From: Bacteroidales bacterium UBA3808
GTDB taxonomy: Bacteria; Bacteroidota; Bacteroidia; Bacteroidales; Paludibacteraceae
Length of the DNA: 31,970 nucleotides
Direction of reading: 5' to 3'
Assembly (NCBI GenBank): GCA_002369075.1
Contig: DFEG01000029.1
Coordinates: 1-31,970, forward strand
The notes under the pieces were generated by a model. The model ran no database searches. It was not told where the DNA came from and saw nothing but the letters and a program-made list of their open reading frames with translations. Below are positions 22,857 through 31,344 of this stretch, piece after piece. Positions within the stretch are counted from its first letter, which is position 1; each line of letters starts with the position of its first letter. A program made the translations under genes and the position numbers.

Positions 22857-23840
22857 TTACTTTGAGGTGCGTTTTTCTGTCCAAAACGCCAGATATTCCT
22901 GTTCGGGCTGCCCCGGAGTGGGTATCAATTCTGCTTTCTGTATCAATCCCAGAGCCTCCATATCCATGATAGTCGAATAGCCGGCGCGGGCGATGATCCG
23001 TTGCGCGCCAAGGAGCAGCGGCACTAGCTCCCGGTCTGTCATCGAGGGCACTACCGTTATATTCCCGCGCTTGATACGCGTGTTGGGGCGGTTCAGAAGT
23101 CCCTGCACCATAAGAACGCGTTGCCCGCCTCCCCGGTAACGAGCAAGGAGTTCCTTCTCCAGCATGGTACGCTGGGGTTCCAGACCGCTTAGGACGACTA
23201 CGGTCTCGTAGGTCGTGACGGGAACCATCGTCCGGTATTCCGGTTTGTCAAACCGGCTCAGCGGACCGACATAAGACAACGTACAAAGGGACGATGTACG
23301 ATGCACAAAGGATTTTGGGGGATGACTCAGTTCGCCGGCAAGGCTTTGTCTCAAGTCTTCATAATCGGGCACCCACACCTTATTAAAATGCGTGTATATG
23401 CGTGCGTGGAGGCGCGCGGCAAGGGGTTCCAGCCACCGCCATGGAGAGGGCAGGAAGATATGCAGCTGATGGGTGATATAAACCGTCTCCACTCCGTCGG
23501 CATAAAGACCGAAACGGTTGTCGGAGACGACAAGGTCAATCTTCTCTTCTCGCAGGAGTGCCCGGAGCATTGCGTGATCCTTCACCGCCCAGGCAATCAG
23601 TCCGGGCATTGCCTTGAGCATTGCCCACACCTGGCGGCGTGAGGATGAATAGCGCAACCTGAGCGGTGCCAGACAGGTGTATCTCAATTTCGGGAATTGC
23701 CGTCTGAGGAGAGTCAGACTCTCGCCGTCACCACCGAGGATGACCTCATGCCCTTCGTCCAGAAAGCGCTGGACAAGAGGCACACAGCGGCTGGCGTGAC
23801 CAAGCCCCCAGTTAAGCGGTGCTACGAGGTATTTGCTCAT
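22857..23840 (-). CDS. GT-B glycosyltransferase, MurG-like
   Basis: A 327-residue cytoplasmic protein. The N-terminus MSKYLVAPLNWGLGHASRC carries the G-x-GH turn of GT-B glycosyltransferases acting on lipid-linked or nucleotide sugars. The C-terminal half has VVLSGLEPQRTMLEKEL (donor-domain start), GNITVVPSMTDRELVPLLLG and ARAGYSTIMDMEALG, the latter typical of the nucleotide-sugar site, and ends with a P-T-PGQPEQEYLA stretch as in MurG/UGT relatives. It is the last gene of the long minus-strand operon, 23 bases after the radical SAM gene. The acceptor is unknown; cell-envelope or exopolysaccharide synthesis is likely. The PKSFVHRTSSLCTLS loop near 180-195 looks repeat-derived. Confidence 0.85.
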   Translation of the reverse strand: MSKYLVAPLNWGLGHASRCVPLVQRFLDEGHEVILGGDGESLTLLRRQFPKLRYTCLAPLRLRYSSSRRQVWAMLKAMPGLIAWAVKDHAMLRALLREEKIDLVVSDNRFGLYADGVETVYITHQLHIFLPSPWRWLEPLAARLHARIYTHFNKVWVPDYEDLRQSLAGELSHPPKSFVHRTSSLCTLSYVGPLSRFDKPEYRTMVPVTTYETVVVLSGLEPQRTMLEKELLARYRGGGQRVLMVQGLLNRPNTRIKRGNITVVPSMTDRELVPLLLGAQRIIARAGYSTIMDMEALGLIQKAELIPTPGQPEQEYLAFWTEKRTSK

Positions 23841-23863
23841 TTATTCATTTACCATTTGGTCTT

Positions 23864-24643
23864 TTATGCACTGATGATCACCTCAAACCCTTTCTCAATG
23901 AGCGGGGCGGCAATACGCTCCATCTCTTCGCGGGGGATTTTCTCAAGGTGTTCCTCCGGAGTCTTGCGGTCGATGACGTAGATCATGATCTGTTTGGGAT
24001 GCAGGCTCTCCACCGCCCGGTACCATTCCGCTAACTCCTCGGGGGTGGTGTTGTCTATCGGCTGCCCCTCATGCTCGCCGCGGAGGAAACAGGTCTGCAG
24101 CGTAAAATCGCCCTCGAACTGCGCAAGCAGATCTATCAGTCTTGTGACCGTCAGGTCTTTGTTCACCGGCAGGTCAATGCGACGCATCATGGTGTCGGTC
24201 GCCGCATCCAGCTTCAGGATCCGGTTATCGCACAGCCGTAGCGCTTGCACGACATCCGGGCGGTTCAGTTGGGTGGAATTGGAGAGCACCGACACTCTCG
24301 CGGACGGACAGTACCGGTCCCGCAACGCACAGGTGTCCTCGATGATACCTAAGAAATCGGGGTGCAGAGTCGGCTCGCCGTTGCCGGAGAAAGTGATTAC
24401 ATCAAGACAAGTACCATTGGAGCATGTACCATTTACTATTTCGCGCAGTTTGGTTTCCAGAGCTGCTTTTACTTCTTGGCGCGTGGGCAGTTTGGGGTGA
24501 TCCACGGGTGTGTTCCATCCGCACTCGCAATAGACGCAGTTGAAAGTACACAGTTTATGGTTCAGCGGCATGATCTCCATACCCAGACTGGTGCCCAGAC
24601 GCCGGCTGTGTATAGGCCCGTAGGCGATTGATGAAAACAACAT
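23864..24643 (-). CDS. Radical SAM protein
   Basis: A 259-residue protein with the cluster motif C32-TFN-C36-VY-C39 (CX3CX2C), which binds a 4Fe-4S cluster and S-adenosylmethionine. VITFSGNGEPTLHPDF is the GGEP-like segment that contacts SAM, and LSNSTQLN and ILKLDAA are the following barrel strands. The gene begins one base after the dnaG stop, so coupling is likely. The subfamily resembles the YfkA/wyosine-related radical SAM proteins. The reaction is unknown. A short internal duplication, NGTCSNGTC, near 72-80 is probably an in-frame repeat insertion. Confidence 0.9.
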   Translation of the reverse strand: MLFSSIAYGPIHSRRLGTSLGMEIMPLNHKLCTFNCVYCECGWNTPVDHPKLPTRQEVKAALETKLREIVNGTCSNGTCLDVITFSGNGEPTLHPDFLGIIEDTCALRDRYCPSARVSVLSNSTQLNRPDVVQALRLCDNRILKLDAATDTMMRRIDLPVNKDLTVTRLIDLLAQFEGDFTLQTCFLRGEHEGQPIDNTTPEELAEWYRAVESLHPKQIMIYVIDRKTPEEHLEKIPREEMERIAAPLIEKGFEVIISA

Positions 24644-24644
24644 A

Positions 24645-26567
24645 TCAGATGGTTATAATTCGGTTGCCTAACTGTTTGCATATCTCGTTCCGGGCGGCGA
24701 GCAGATCGGGCTGTATCCGGAGCAGGTCAAACTGCCGCGCCACGTCTCCTTCTTCCTGCGCCTGTTTGAGGCCTCTCTCCAAGTCCTCGATCTGCATATT
24801 GACGATGGTCAGTTTGATCTCGAAGAGCAACTGCCGTACCAGTTCGCCGAGGTGTTGGTCACTGTCGGCTTTCACGAACCGGTATTTCTCGGCTATCATC
24901 TCCACCGCCACTTTGCAGACTGCAGGATCGGGGTGGAAAGAAAAGAACGGTTCCGCCTTGAATCCCTCGTCGTGGCAGTGCTGTTTGAACTCGTCTATGA
25001 TCGTTTGATAGACCGGCAGAGGAGGGGTTATCTCGTCGCCCTCAAGGGTGTAGATGATTACCTCGCCGATACTCATCACCTCGCCGTCCACCTCTATCGG
25101 TTGCTCTCCGTAGCGCACTACGAGCTGCATCAGATTATAGTAATTCGCCTCCAGTCCGCTTTGGGGATGCTGTACCGCCGGCAAGGGGGGGGCGGAGGTT
25201 TTCTCTTCTCTTTGCGCATTAGCAGGAGCTGCCGGCACCACTTTCTCCTTACGCAATTTCGCCACCTCCATGGTCAGCACTTTCTCGGACATATGAAGCC
25301 GCTCGGCACAGTCCTTGATATATACCTGCCTCGTAATCAAGTCAGGAATGATGGCAATGGTAGCGGTTATGTCCTTAATCAGTTCGGCTCGTTTGAAAGG
25401 ATCGTCACCCGCATCCTTGCTCAGCAGCGCCGACTTGAACCGGATAAAATCCGTCTGGTGCTCCTCTATATAGCGGATGAACTCCGTGGAGTCGTGGTGT
25501 TGCGCGTAGCTGTCCGGGTCCTCGCCGTCCGGCAGGAGCACGACTTTGACGTTGAACCCTGCCTCAAGGAACATGTCGATACCCCGCAGCGCCGCGTGAA
25601 TGCCGGCGGCATCGCCGTCGTAGAGAACCGTTATGTTGGAGGTGAACCGCTTGATAAGCCATATCTGCGGTTTGGTCAGCGCCGTACCGCCGCTCGCCAC
25701 CACGTTCTCGATTCCCGACTGGTGCATGGAGATGACGTCCATCTGTCCCTCCACGAGGTAACACATGTCTAACCGTGCTATGGACTGTTTGGCTTGGAAG
25801 AGTCCGTATAGTTCGTTGGTCTTGGAATAGATGATCGAGTCCGGCGAGTTGACATATTTGCCTACGTTCTCTTTCTTCTTGAGAATACGTCCGGCGAAGG
25901 CGACGGGCTTCCCGCTGACGGTGAAGATAGGGAACATCACCCGGTCGCGGAAACGGTCGTACAGCCGTCCGTCCTCGCTCTTGCCGCACACGCCGCAGCC
26001 GATTTTGGTATCCGCGTTATTGACGATGAACTCCTCCTTGAAGCCCTTTTGGATAAGGGTCTTGGCGAGCGGATTGCCTTTCTCGGGCGAGTAGCCCAGC
26101 TGGTACTTGCGGATGATGTCGTCCCTCAGTCCGCGTTCGCGGAAATAGGAGAGACCTATAGCCTGTCCTTCGGCCGTGTTCCAGAGCTGGTCCTGGAACC
26201 ACTTGTTGGCAAAGTCGTTGATCACGAACATCGACTCGCGGTTATCCTGCCGCTGCTGCTCCTCCGCCGTCATCTCGCGTTCCGGCACTTCGATGTGGTA
26301 TTTCCTGCCGAGTTGCTTGAGGGCGTCCACATAGCTGCACTGCTCGATCTCCATGATGAAGCCTACGGCATTGCCGCTCACACCGCAGCCGAAGCACTTA
26401 TAGATTCCTTTGGAGGGGCTGACGGTGAAGGAGCCCGTCTTCTCGTTATGGAAGGGACAGAGCCCGATGAGGTTCGCCCCGCGCTTACGGAGCGTCACAT
26501 AGTCGGCGACGACCTCTTCGATCTTCGCCGCCGCATGGATTCTGTCAATTACTTCTCTTGGAATCAT
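24645..26567 (-). CDS. dnaG: DNA primase
   Basis: A 640-residue primase that makes RNA primers at the replication fork. The N-terminal zinc-binding domain has C37-PF-H40 and C58-FG-C61. The RNA-polymerase core begins around 110 with FVINDFANKWFQD and includes GRLYDRFRDRVMFPI. The TOPRIM motif is YLVEGQMDVISMH, followed by ASGGTALT and VLYDGDAAG. A Pro/Ala-rich linker near 430-460 leads to a C-terminal helicase-binding-like domain. The start ATG follows the GGCGAAA spacer. Length and domain order are normal. It is embedded in an envelope-biogenesis operon rather than beside rpoD. Confidence 0.97.
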   Translation of the reverse strand: MIPREVIDRIHAAAKIEEVVADYVTLRKRGANLIGLCPFHNEKTGSFTVSPSKGIYKCFGCGVSGNAVGFIMEIEQCSYVDALKQLGRKYHIEVPEREMTAEEQQRQDNRESMFVINDFANKWFQDQLWNTAEGQAIGLSYFRERGLRDDIIRKYQLGYSPEKGNPLAKTLIQKGFKEEFIVNNADTKIGCGVCGKSEDGRLYDRFRDRVMFPIFTVSGKPVAFAGRILKKKENVGKYVNSPDSIIYSKTNELYGLFQAKQSIARLDMCYLVEGQMDVISMHQSGIENVVASGGTALTKPQIWLIKRFTSNITVLYDGDAAGIHAALRGIDMFLEAGFNVKVVLLPDGEDPDSYAQHHDSTEFIRYIEEHQTDFIRFKSALLSKDAGDDPFKRAELIKDITATIAIIPDLITRQVYIKDCAERLHMSEKVLTMEVAKLRKEKVVPAAPANAQREEKTSAPPLPAVQHPQSGLEANYYNLMQLVVRYGEQPIEVDGEVMSIGEVIIYTLEGDEITPPLPVYQTIIDEFKQHCHDEGFKAEPFFSFHPDPAVCKVAVEMIAEKYRFVKADSDQHLGELVRQLLFEIKLTIVNMQIEDLERGLKQAQEEGDVARQFDLLRIQPDLLAARNEICKQLGNRIITI

Positions 26568-26574
26568 CCTATAA

Positions 26575-26595
26575 CCTTTCGCCTTTCGCCTTTAA
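26575..26595 (-). repeat. GGCGAAA heptads between the barrel gene and dnaG
   Basis: Three consecutive units on the plus strand, CCTTTCG, CCTTTCG and CCTTTAA. The barrel gene's TAA stop (26592-26594) lies in the last unit. The spacer to the dnaG ATG is therefore mostly repeat and is purine-rich in the mRNA. Confidence 0.7.
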
Positions 26596-27326
26596 TCCGC
26601 GTACCAGAGGTACATACCTATCTTGATGCTCCACTGGTCAAACCGTCCGCGGGTGTGCACGCCGTTGGCGAAGTCCGCTAACTTGTAGGGGTTGATCAGA
26701 CCGAAGTCGTAACCGCCGCGCAGGAAATACCGCTTGTACTGGAACCCCGCACCGACGCCCCAGGTCACGTTCAGACGCTTGAAACCGTTTTCCCCGCCAA
26801 CATTGTAGGAATTCGTCCGTTCGCCGCGGGTGGTGATGATCTCGCCGGTAGGCAGCCCTATATTGTCCAGAGCCTCGTCACGTGTGTCCTTGCGCCAGTT
26901 CAGCGTCAGACCGCACTGGATCGTCGGACCCGTATAGAGAATGAGGTAGGTCTCTTTGGCTACCTCGAACTTGTACTGCCAGTCCACGAACACCTCCAAC
27001 TCGTTGTAGGTAATCAGCTGGCGGTCCTGGGGATAGGTGTTATACGCGTTGCGTCTGTCCCAACCGCCGTTATGTACGCCGAAGGTGTAGTTGATACCCA
27101 TCGAGCTGCCGAAACCGGCAACATAACTGGCATCGTAAATCAAGCCCACCTTAAACCCGTTAAAATGGATATGGTGGCTCAGGCTGTCCGGCGAGTTGCT
27201 GTCATTCACACGCAGCGTAGGCTGCGCCCAGCCGAGCTGGATTCCCAGTCCCTGGTTAGGCAGATCCACTGCCCACAGGCTTGCTGTCAGGCATACTGCC
27301 ATCATTGTTACAAATACTTTCTTCAT
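26592..27326 (-). CDS. Outer-membrane beta-barrel protein
   Basis: A 244-residue protein with signal peptide MKKVFVTMMAVCLTASLWA. The rest alternates polar and hydrophobic residues in strands, with aromatic girdle positions (for example FNGFKVGLIYDASYVAGFG and WGVGAGFQYKRYFLRGGYDF) and a C-terminal IKIGMYLWY, typical of an 8- to 10-strand barrel. The start at 27326 is preferred to an upstream in-frame ATG at 27344, which lies in the heptad spacer. Its stop lies in the GGCGAAA heptads at 26575-26595. Adjacent SurA and OstA-like genes fit an outer-membrane assembly cluster. Confidence 0.82.
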   Translation of the reverse strand: MKKVFVTMMAVCLTASLWAVDLPNQGLGIQLGWAQPTLRVNDSNSPDSLSHHIHFNGFKVGLIYDASYVAGFGSSMGINYTFGVHNGGWDRRNAYNTYPQDRQLITYNELEVFVDWQYKFEVAKETYLILYTGPTIQCGLTLNWRKDTRDEALDNIGLPTGEIITTRGERTNSYNVGGENGFKRLNVTWGVGAGFQYKRYFLRGGYDFGLINPYKLADFANGVHTRGRFDQWSIKIGMYLWYAD

Positions 27327-27351
27327 ATATCTTTCATTTTTCATCTTTCAC
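27327..27351 (-). repeat. ATGAAAR heptads between the OstA-like and barrel genes
   Basis: Three 7-base units (CTTTCAT, TTTTCAT, CTTTCAC on the plus strand at 27331-27351) span the junction. The TGA stop of the OstA-like gene (27334-27336) lies in the first unit. On the coding strand the units read GTGAAAG, ATGAAAA and ATGAAAG, just before the barrel gene's ATG. Confidence 0.7.
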
Positions 27352-28890
27352 TTTCCTGAATACGTCTTGCGGGTTCTTCGGCCGCACCTCGTCCGCCCAA
27401 AAGAAGTTCTCCAGCCGGTCTCCGCCGGCGGGTATCTGGTCCATGGGATAGAGCACGCCGGTCGTCTCCTTGGTCATACGCATATGGTGGATCTTGCGCT
27501 CCTCCACGTACATGCGGATAAAACTGCTGGCGGTGGTGTTCATGCCCACAAACGAGCCGTCGTCCTCTTTGGCGTAATAGACCGTCAGGGCATTGCCGTC
27601 CGTGTCTATGTGGGTCACCTCGCCTTCCTGCAGATACGCCGTGACCACCTTGCCGGACATCTGGTTATAGTATTCCAGCGTGTCGTACATCACGCACAGC
27701 GCGTTGCCGTTGCCTATTGCGTGGTCGATGGTTCCGTTGACGATGAACGCCACGATACTGTCCGCCGACAGCTGCTGGTTCTCCGACCAGCTGACCGGAT
27801 CCCGGTAGAGGTGCATCGTGGAGTCCGAAGCCAGATAGACCAGCGAGTCGCAGGTCATCTGCATGTCGTCCCGGAAGACCCGCACGCCGTAATACGCACG
27901 CACCCGCCGGTAGGTGCTGTCCCGGAGTGCGCTGTCCGGATAGTTCAGTTCCTCCGTGAAGAGCGTGTCCGCATGGATATACGCCAGATGTGCGGTGTCC
28001 GACCAGTCGGTCATCAGCGCGCTGTCGGTCGCGTAACCGCGGCTGTGGTCCTCGTACATCTGTCCGTACTCGCCGGTCAGCGTGGCGTGTTGAACCGTAT
28101 CGCTCATCACCATACGCCCGAGCACTTTGCCGAAACCGATCCTTTTGTCGTAATAAATCGTGTCGCCGGTCATCATCTTGCCGTCCGTGTGATGCACCAC
28201 CGAGCGGTTGAGCAGCATAGACTGCTCGCTCGACGTGTTGTACCACCCGAGGGAGGTGTGTATGTCCGTCTCTTTCTCGTATATTATCTCCGTCGGGCTG
28301 ACGAGATCCGCCACTTTGGTCTCCGTGTTATAGAGGAGCGTGTCGCTCGTGAGCACGAAATTCGGGTTGGTCAGTTTCACCTCCTTGCTGAAGACCGCCT
28401 GTTTGGTGTTCGGGCGGTAGTTGCCCCGCACGGAGACCAGCGTGTTGAGCGAGTCGCGCACCGTGCCCCCGTGGAAATAATAGGCGACGCCTGCCGCGCG
28501 GTCGTAGTTCAGGCTGTCGGTCGTCAGGATCGTCGGGTTCTCGTCCGCCCGCCCGTGTACCAGCCGCACGTTTTGCCGCATACGCGCCAGCTTGGCGTTC
28601 CCGTCGTAAAACAGCTTGTCGCCGAAACCCTGCAGCGTGTCGCCCTGCTCGAACCGCACATGTCCGAATGCGTCCAGCGAGTTGGTCGTCTCGTAGAAAT
28701 ACGCCGAGTCGCAGTACATCATCGCCTCCTCGTGACGGAACACCACGTTTCCCCGCAGTATCTGGGCGTCGGCTATCCGCTCCTGGTCAAAACTCAGGTT
28801 CTCCGCCCGCTCCAGATAGACCATGTCCTGCGAGTTGGAGTAAGGAATAAGGACAAAGGACACAAGACCGAATACGATCGGCCGGATCAT
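27334..28890 (-). CDS. OstA/LptA-like periplasmic protein
   Basis: A 518-residue protein with signal peptide MIRPIVFGLVSFVLIPYSNS. The remainder is a long series of beta strands with repeated short phrases about removing or setting structure (ILRGNVVFRHEE, LDAFGHVRFEQGDTL, YFHGGTVRDSLN, VYLASDSTMHLYRDPV). This pattern is the OstA-like / LptA jelly-roll repeat of Bacteroidota, related to lipopolysaccharide transport. The start at 28890 is preferred over 28917, whose extra nine residues would come from the AGACCGC repeat. Its neighbours, SurA and an outer-membrane barrel, support a role in envelope assembly. Confidence 0.82.
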   Translation of the reverse strand: MIRPIVFGLVSFVLIPYSNSQDMVYLERAENLSFDQERIADAQILRGNVVFRHEEAMMYCDSAYFYETTNSLDAFGHVRFEQGDTLQGFGDKLFYDGNAKLARMRQNVRLVHGRADENPTILTTDSLNYDRAAGVAYYFHGGTVRDSLNTLVSVRGNYRPNTKQAVFSKEVKLTNPNFVLTSDTLLYNTETKVADLVSPTEIIYEKETDIHTSLGWYNTSSEQSMLLNRSVVHHTDGKMMTGDTIYYDKRIGFGKVLGRMVMSDTVQHATLTGEYGQMYEDHSRGYATDSALMTDWSDTAHLAYIHADTLFTEELNYPDSALRDSTYRRVRAYYGVRVFRDDMQMTCDSLVYLASDSTMHLYRDPVSWSENQQLSADSIVAFIVNGTIDHAIGNGNALCVMYDTLEYYNQMSGKVVTAYLQEGEVTHIDTDGNALTVYYAKEDDGSFVGMNTTASSFIRMYVEERKIHHMRMTKETTGVLYPMDQIPAGGDRLENFFWADEVRPKNPQDVFRKVKDEK

Positions 28891-28957
28891 TCTTGTCTTT
28901 ATTCTTTGAGCGAGCATAGCGAGCGGTCTTTATTCTTTCAGCCCGGAGGGCGGTCTA
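28891..28957 (-). repeat. AGACCGC tandem units between surA-like and OstA-like genes
   Basis: On the coding strand the spacer begins with the surA-like gene's TAG and reads TAGACCGCCCTCCGGGCTGA, then AAGAATAA, a second AGACCGC unit with a CGCTATGCTCGC core, CAAAGAATAA, and a final AGACAAGA before the ATG. Each unit has a small palindromic core (GCCC/GGGC; GAGC-type). The arrangement matches the spacer at 30303-30362. Confidence 0.75.
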
Positions 28958-30298
28958 TTCATGCACCCATCCCGGGTACTGGAAATCGCACCCCTGCCAC
29001 TCCGGACTGATCTGCACGTACGTGGCTTTCTGTTTCTTGAGAATCCAGTCATGGAGATGCTCGGCGCTCAGCTTGGCTTCCAGCATCGCCTTCACGGTCT
29101 GGAAATCATCGGTCAGGTTGGCGCGGTGTACATCCGTTTTCTTCGCCACCCGCACGATGGCGCACACCTCGCGGTTCTTCGTCTGGTCCATCATCACGAA
29201 CGGCTGCGATATATCGCCCTCGTTGAGGGTGTATATCTGTTTGGCTATCTCGGGCGCAAGGTCCTGGTACTCGAACCGGCTGCTGCCCGTATTGGGGTTG
29301 ATCATCAGACCGGCGTTCATCGCCGTGTTCTTGTCCTGCGAGTAGCGGATGACCGCCTGCTCGAACTGCAGGCTGTCTTTCTCTATCTCCTGACGGATGC
29401 TGTCCAGCCGCTCGATGGCGCGTATCTTGTCCGTGGCACTGATACGCGGACGGATGAGGATATGACGGCAGTTGATGCGGTCGCCTTTCTTCTCTATCAG
29501 CTGGATAATATGGAATCCGTACTCGGTCTGGACTATTCGGGACACGCGCTTGGGGTCATTGAGGTTGAACGCCACGTCGGCGAACTCGCTCACTAACTGT
29601 CCCTTGCCCACGAAACCCAACTCACCGCCCCGCTTGGCGCTCTCCGTGTCCTCCGAGTACAGACGCGCCAGCATGCCGAAATCGGCTGTCCCGTTCTGCA
29701 CACGCTCCGTGAACTCGCGCAGACGGCTCTTCACGCGCTCCGTCTCTTCCGCCGGAACGGGAGGCTCGAAACTGAGGATCTGTACCTCCACCTGCGCCGG
29801 CATCATCGGGATCGAGTCCATGGGCAGCGAGTTGTAGTACCGCCGGATCTCCGCCGGAGTGGGTTTGATGTCCGAGGTCAGCTTCTGCTGCATCTGCTGG
29901 ATGATCATCTGGTTGCGGACGGTCGTCATCATCTCCTCGCGGATCTCGCTGCTCGTCTTGCGGAAATACTCCTCCATCTTCTCTTTCGAGCCGATCTGGT
30001 TGATGTAGTAGTTGAGACGCATGTCCACCTGGTGGCTCACGGTCGATTCGTTCGCCTCCACCGAGTCCAGCTCCGCCTGGTGCAGAAACAGTTTCTGTAC
30101 CGCCAGCTGCTCGGGAATGACGCAATACGGGTCGCCGGCTATCTGCTGGCCTTCATACTGGGCGCGAAGCCGCTCTTCCTCCACCTCGCTGCGCAGGATA
30201 GCCTCGTCGCCTACCACCCAGATCACCTCGTCTATCACGCCCTGCGCCTGCATCCCTAAGCTCACGGCCAACAATAAATATATAATTTGTCTCTTCAT
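28955..30298 (-). CDS. SurA-like periplasmic peptidyl-prolyl isomerase/chaperone
   Basis: A 447-residue protein with signal peptide MKRQIIYLLLAVSLGMQAQG. The N-terminal SurA chaperone domain starts at IDEVIWVVGDEAILRSEVEE and runs to about residue 165. Two parvulin PPIase domains follow. The first (about 167-270) has VEVQILSF, SEDTESAKRGGELGFVGKGQ and EYGFHIIQLIEKKGDR. The second (about 275-375) has CRHILIRPRIS and YSQDKNTAMNAGLM. It would escort outer-membrane proteins through the periplasm. It sits second in the operon after a lipoprotein. Its stop lies in the AGACCGC repeat. Confidence 0.93.
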   Translation of the reverse strand: MKRQIIYLLLAVSLGMQAQGVIDEVIWVVGDEAILRSEVEEERLRAQYEGQQIAGDPYCVIPEQLAVQKLFLHQAELDSVEANESTVSHQVDMRLNYYINQIGSKEKMEEYFRKTSSEIREEMMTTVRNQMIIQQMQQKLTSDIKPTPAEIRRYYNSLPMDSIPMMPAQVEVQILSFEPPVPAEETERVKSRLREFTERVQNGTADFGMLARLYSEDTESAKRGGELGFVGKGQLVSEFADVAFNLNDPKRVSRIVQTEYGFHIIQLIEKKGDRINCRHILIRPRISATDKIRAIERLDSIRQEIEKDSLQFEQAVIRYSQDKNTAMNAGLMINPNTGSSRFEYQDLAPEIAKQIYTLNEGDISQPFVMMDQTKNREVCAIVRVAKKTDVHRANLTDDFQTVKAMLEAKLSAEHLHDWILKKQKATYVQISPEWQGCDFQYPGWVHE

Positions 30299-30302
30299 AA
30301 TC

Positions 30303-30362
30303 AGTCTTTTATCTTTGAGCAGCCATCGGCTGCGGTCTTTCTACTTTGAGCGTAGCGGTCTA
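30303..30362 (-). repeat. AGACCGC tandem units between the lipoprotein and surA-like genes
   Basis: On the coding strand the lipoprotein gene's TAG opens a unit TAGACCGCTACGCTCAAAGT, then AGAA, a second unit AGACCGCAGCCGATGGCTGC with TCAAAGATAAA, and a final AGACTGATT before the surA-like ATG. The AGCC-GAT-GGCT core is palindromic. It has the same architecture as 28891-28957. Confidence 0.75.
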
Positions 30363-31199
30363 TTTATAAAACTTGATCGTTCCGTCCTGGATGGCTTCGT
30401 TGTAGAGCCGCTCGCGCTCTTTCTGGAGGAACTCCACCTGACGCTGGTTCAGGACGATCTTCTCTATCTGCGGGCGGGCATAATCCATCGGCATCCGCTC
30501 TCCCTTCAGATGTTTGTCCACCACCTGCAGGATATACGTCCTCAGGCTGTCGGAGGTCTCTATCTGGTTCTGGCTCTTGAGCCGGTTCTCTATCTCCGTA
30601 CGGTCCAGAGGAATCAGGTTCAGCAGCTCCGTCGTGGTCCGCCATTGGTCATCGAACAGCTCGTAACTCTTCGCGTTCTGGTACGCATATTTCTCAATGG
30701 CGTCCATCTCCTGTCGGGCGAGCCATCCGCGCAGCTTGTCTATCTTGCGAGCGTCGGAGGGCACCACTACCAACATGCCTTTCACGATACTCTCGTCCAG
30801 CACAAAGCGGTCCGGCATATGCCGGTACATCTGCTCCACGGTGGAGTCCGCCACGCCCTTCGGCATACGCCTCTCCACCAGGTACTCCTCGTAGGCATGC
30901 GTGTAGAGCGTCCGGCGGTAGTCTTCCACCAAGCGTTCTATCGCGCTGTTGGTGCGTGACTTGGCATTCTCGTACAACAAGATGTCCTTCGCCCACTGGC
31001 TGGTGTACTGCTGCTCCACACGGGTGCTGTCCTCGGGACTGAGACCCAAGGTCAGCGAGTCGAGCGTCGAGCGGTAGAGGTAATGACCCTTCAGCTCCAC
31101 CGCCGCACCGGCTTGCTGCTTCTTCTCCAATGCCGTACATCCGCAGAGCAAAAACCCTGCCATGATGACACATATGAATATCTGTCTTTTATTTTTCAT
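30360..31199 (-). CDS. Lipoprotein, probable SurA-associated periplasmic factor
   Basis: A 279-residue protein with signal sequence MKNKRQIFICVIMAGFLLCG and a lipobox LCGC placing the lipidated cysteine at 21. The rest is helical and highly charged, resembling the chaperone portion of SurA/PpiD-type proteins (for example ERLVEDYRRTLYTHAYEEYL and SDSLRTYILQVVDKHLKGER) but without a parvulin domain. It is the first gene of the operon, with a promoter at 31286-31316 and an 80-base leader of heptads. A role assisting SurA in outer-membrane protein delivery is an inference from shape and position. Confidence 0.72.
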   Translation of the reverse strand: MKNKRQIFICVIMAGFLLCGCTALEKKQQAGAAVELKGHYLYRSTLDSLTLGLSPEDSTRVEQQYTSQWAKDILLYENAKSRTNSAIERLVEDYRRTLYTHAYEEYLVERRMPKGVADSTVEQMYRHMPDRFVLDESIVKGMLVVVPSDARKIDKLRGWLARQEMDAIEKYAYQNAKSYELFDDQWRTTTELLNLIPLDRTEIENRLKSQNQIETSDSLRTYILQVVDKHLKGERMPMDYARPQIEKIVLNQRQVEFLQKERERLYNEAIQDGTIKFYK

Positions 31200-31281
31200 C
31201 TTTCACCTTTCATCTTTCCTCTTTCATTTTTCATTTTTCATCTTTCATCTTACCTTTCATCTTTCCTCTTTCATTTTTCAG
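31193..31281 (-). repeat. ATGAAAR heptad array forming the operon leader
   Basis: About thirteen units read end to end on the plus strand as CTTTCAT, TTTTCAT, CTTTCCT or CTTTCAC, with one 5-base unit (31249-31253) breaking the register. On the mRNA these are ATGAAAG, ATGAAAA, AGGAAAG and GTGAAAG. The operon's ATG (31197-31199) is itself the last unit. The predicted transcript start near 31279 means the 5' leader consists almost wholly of heptads, presenting ATG triplets in all three frames. Confidence 0.85.
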
Positions 31282-31285
31282 CCCG

Positions 31286-31316
31286 CAAAGATACACTTTT
31301 TTTTCGACATATGCAA
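31286..31316 (-). promoter_or_regulatory. Promoter P7 of the envelope/dnaG operon
   Basis: On the minus strand TTG (complement of 31314-31316), a 20-base spacer with an A-tract, and TATCTTTG (complement of 31286-31293). Transcription would begin near 31279 and run into the heptad leader. Confidence 0.8.
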
Positions 31317-31344
31317 GCGCACATGCGTTTTTATGTGTTTTTTA

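Noticed and set aside
27196..29010. A 604-codon plus-strand frame opposite the OstA-like gene
   Set aside because: Composition rich in His, Val and Arg as expected from antisense reading; the minus-strand products have signal peptides and family motifs.
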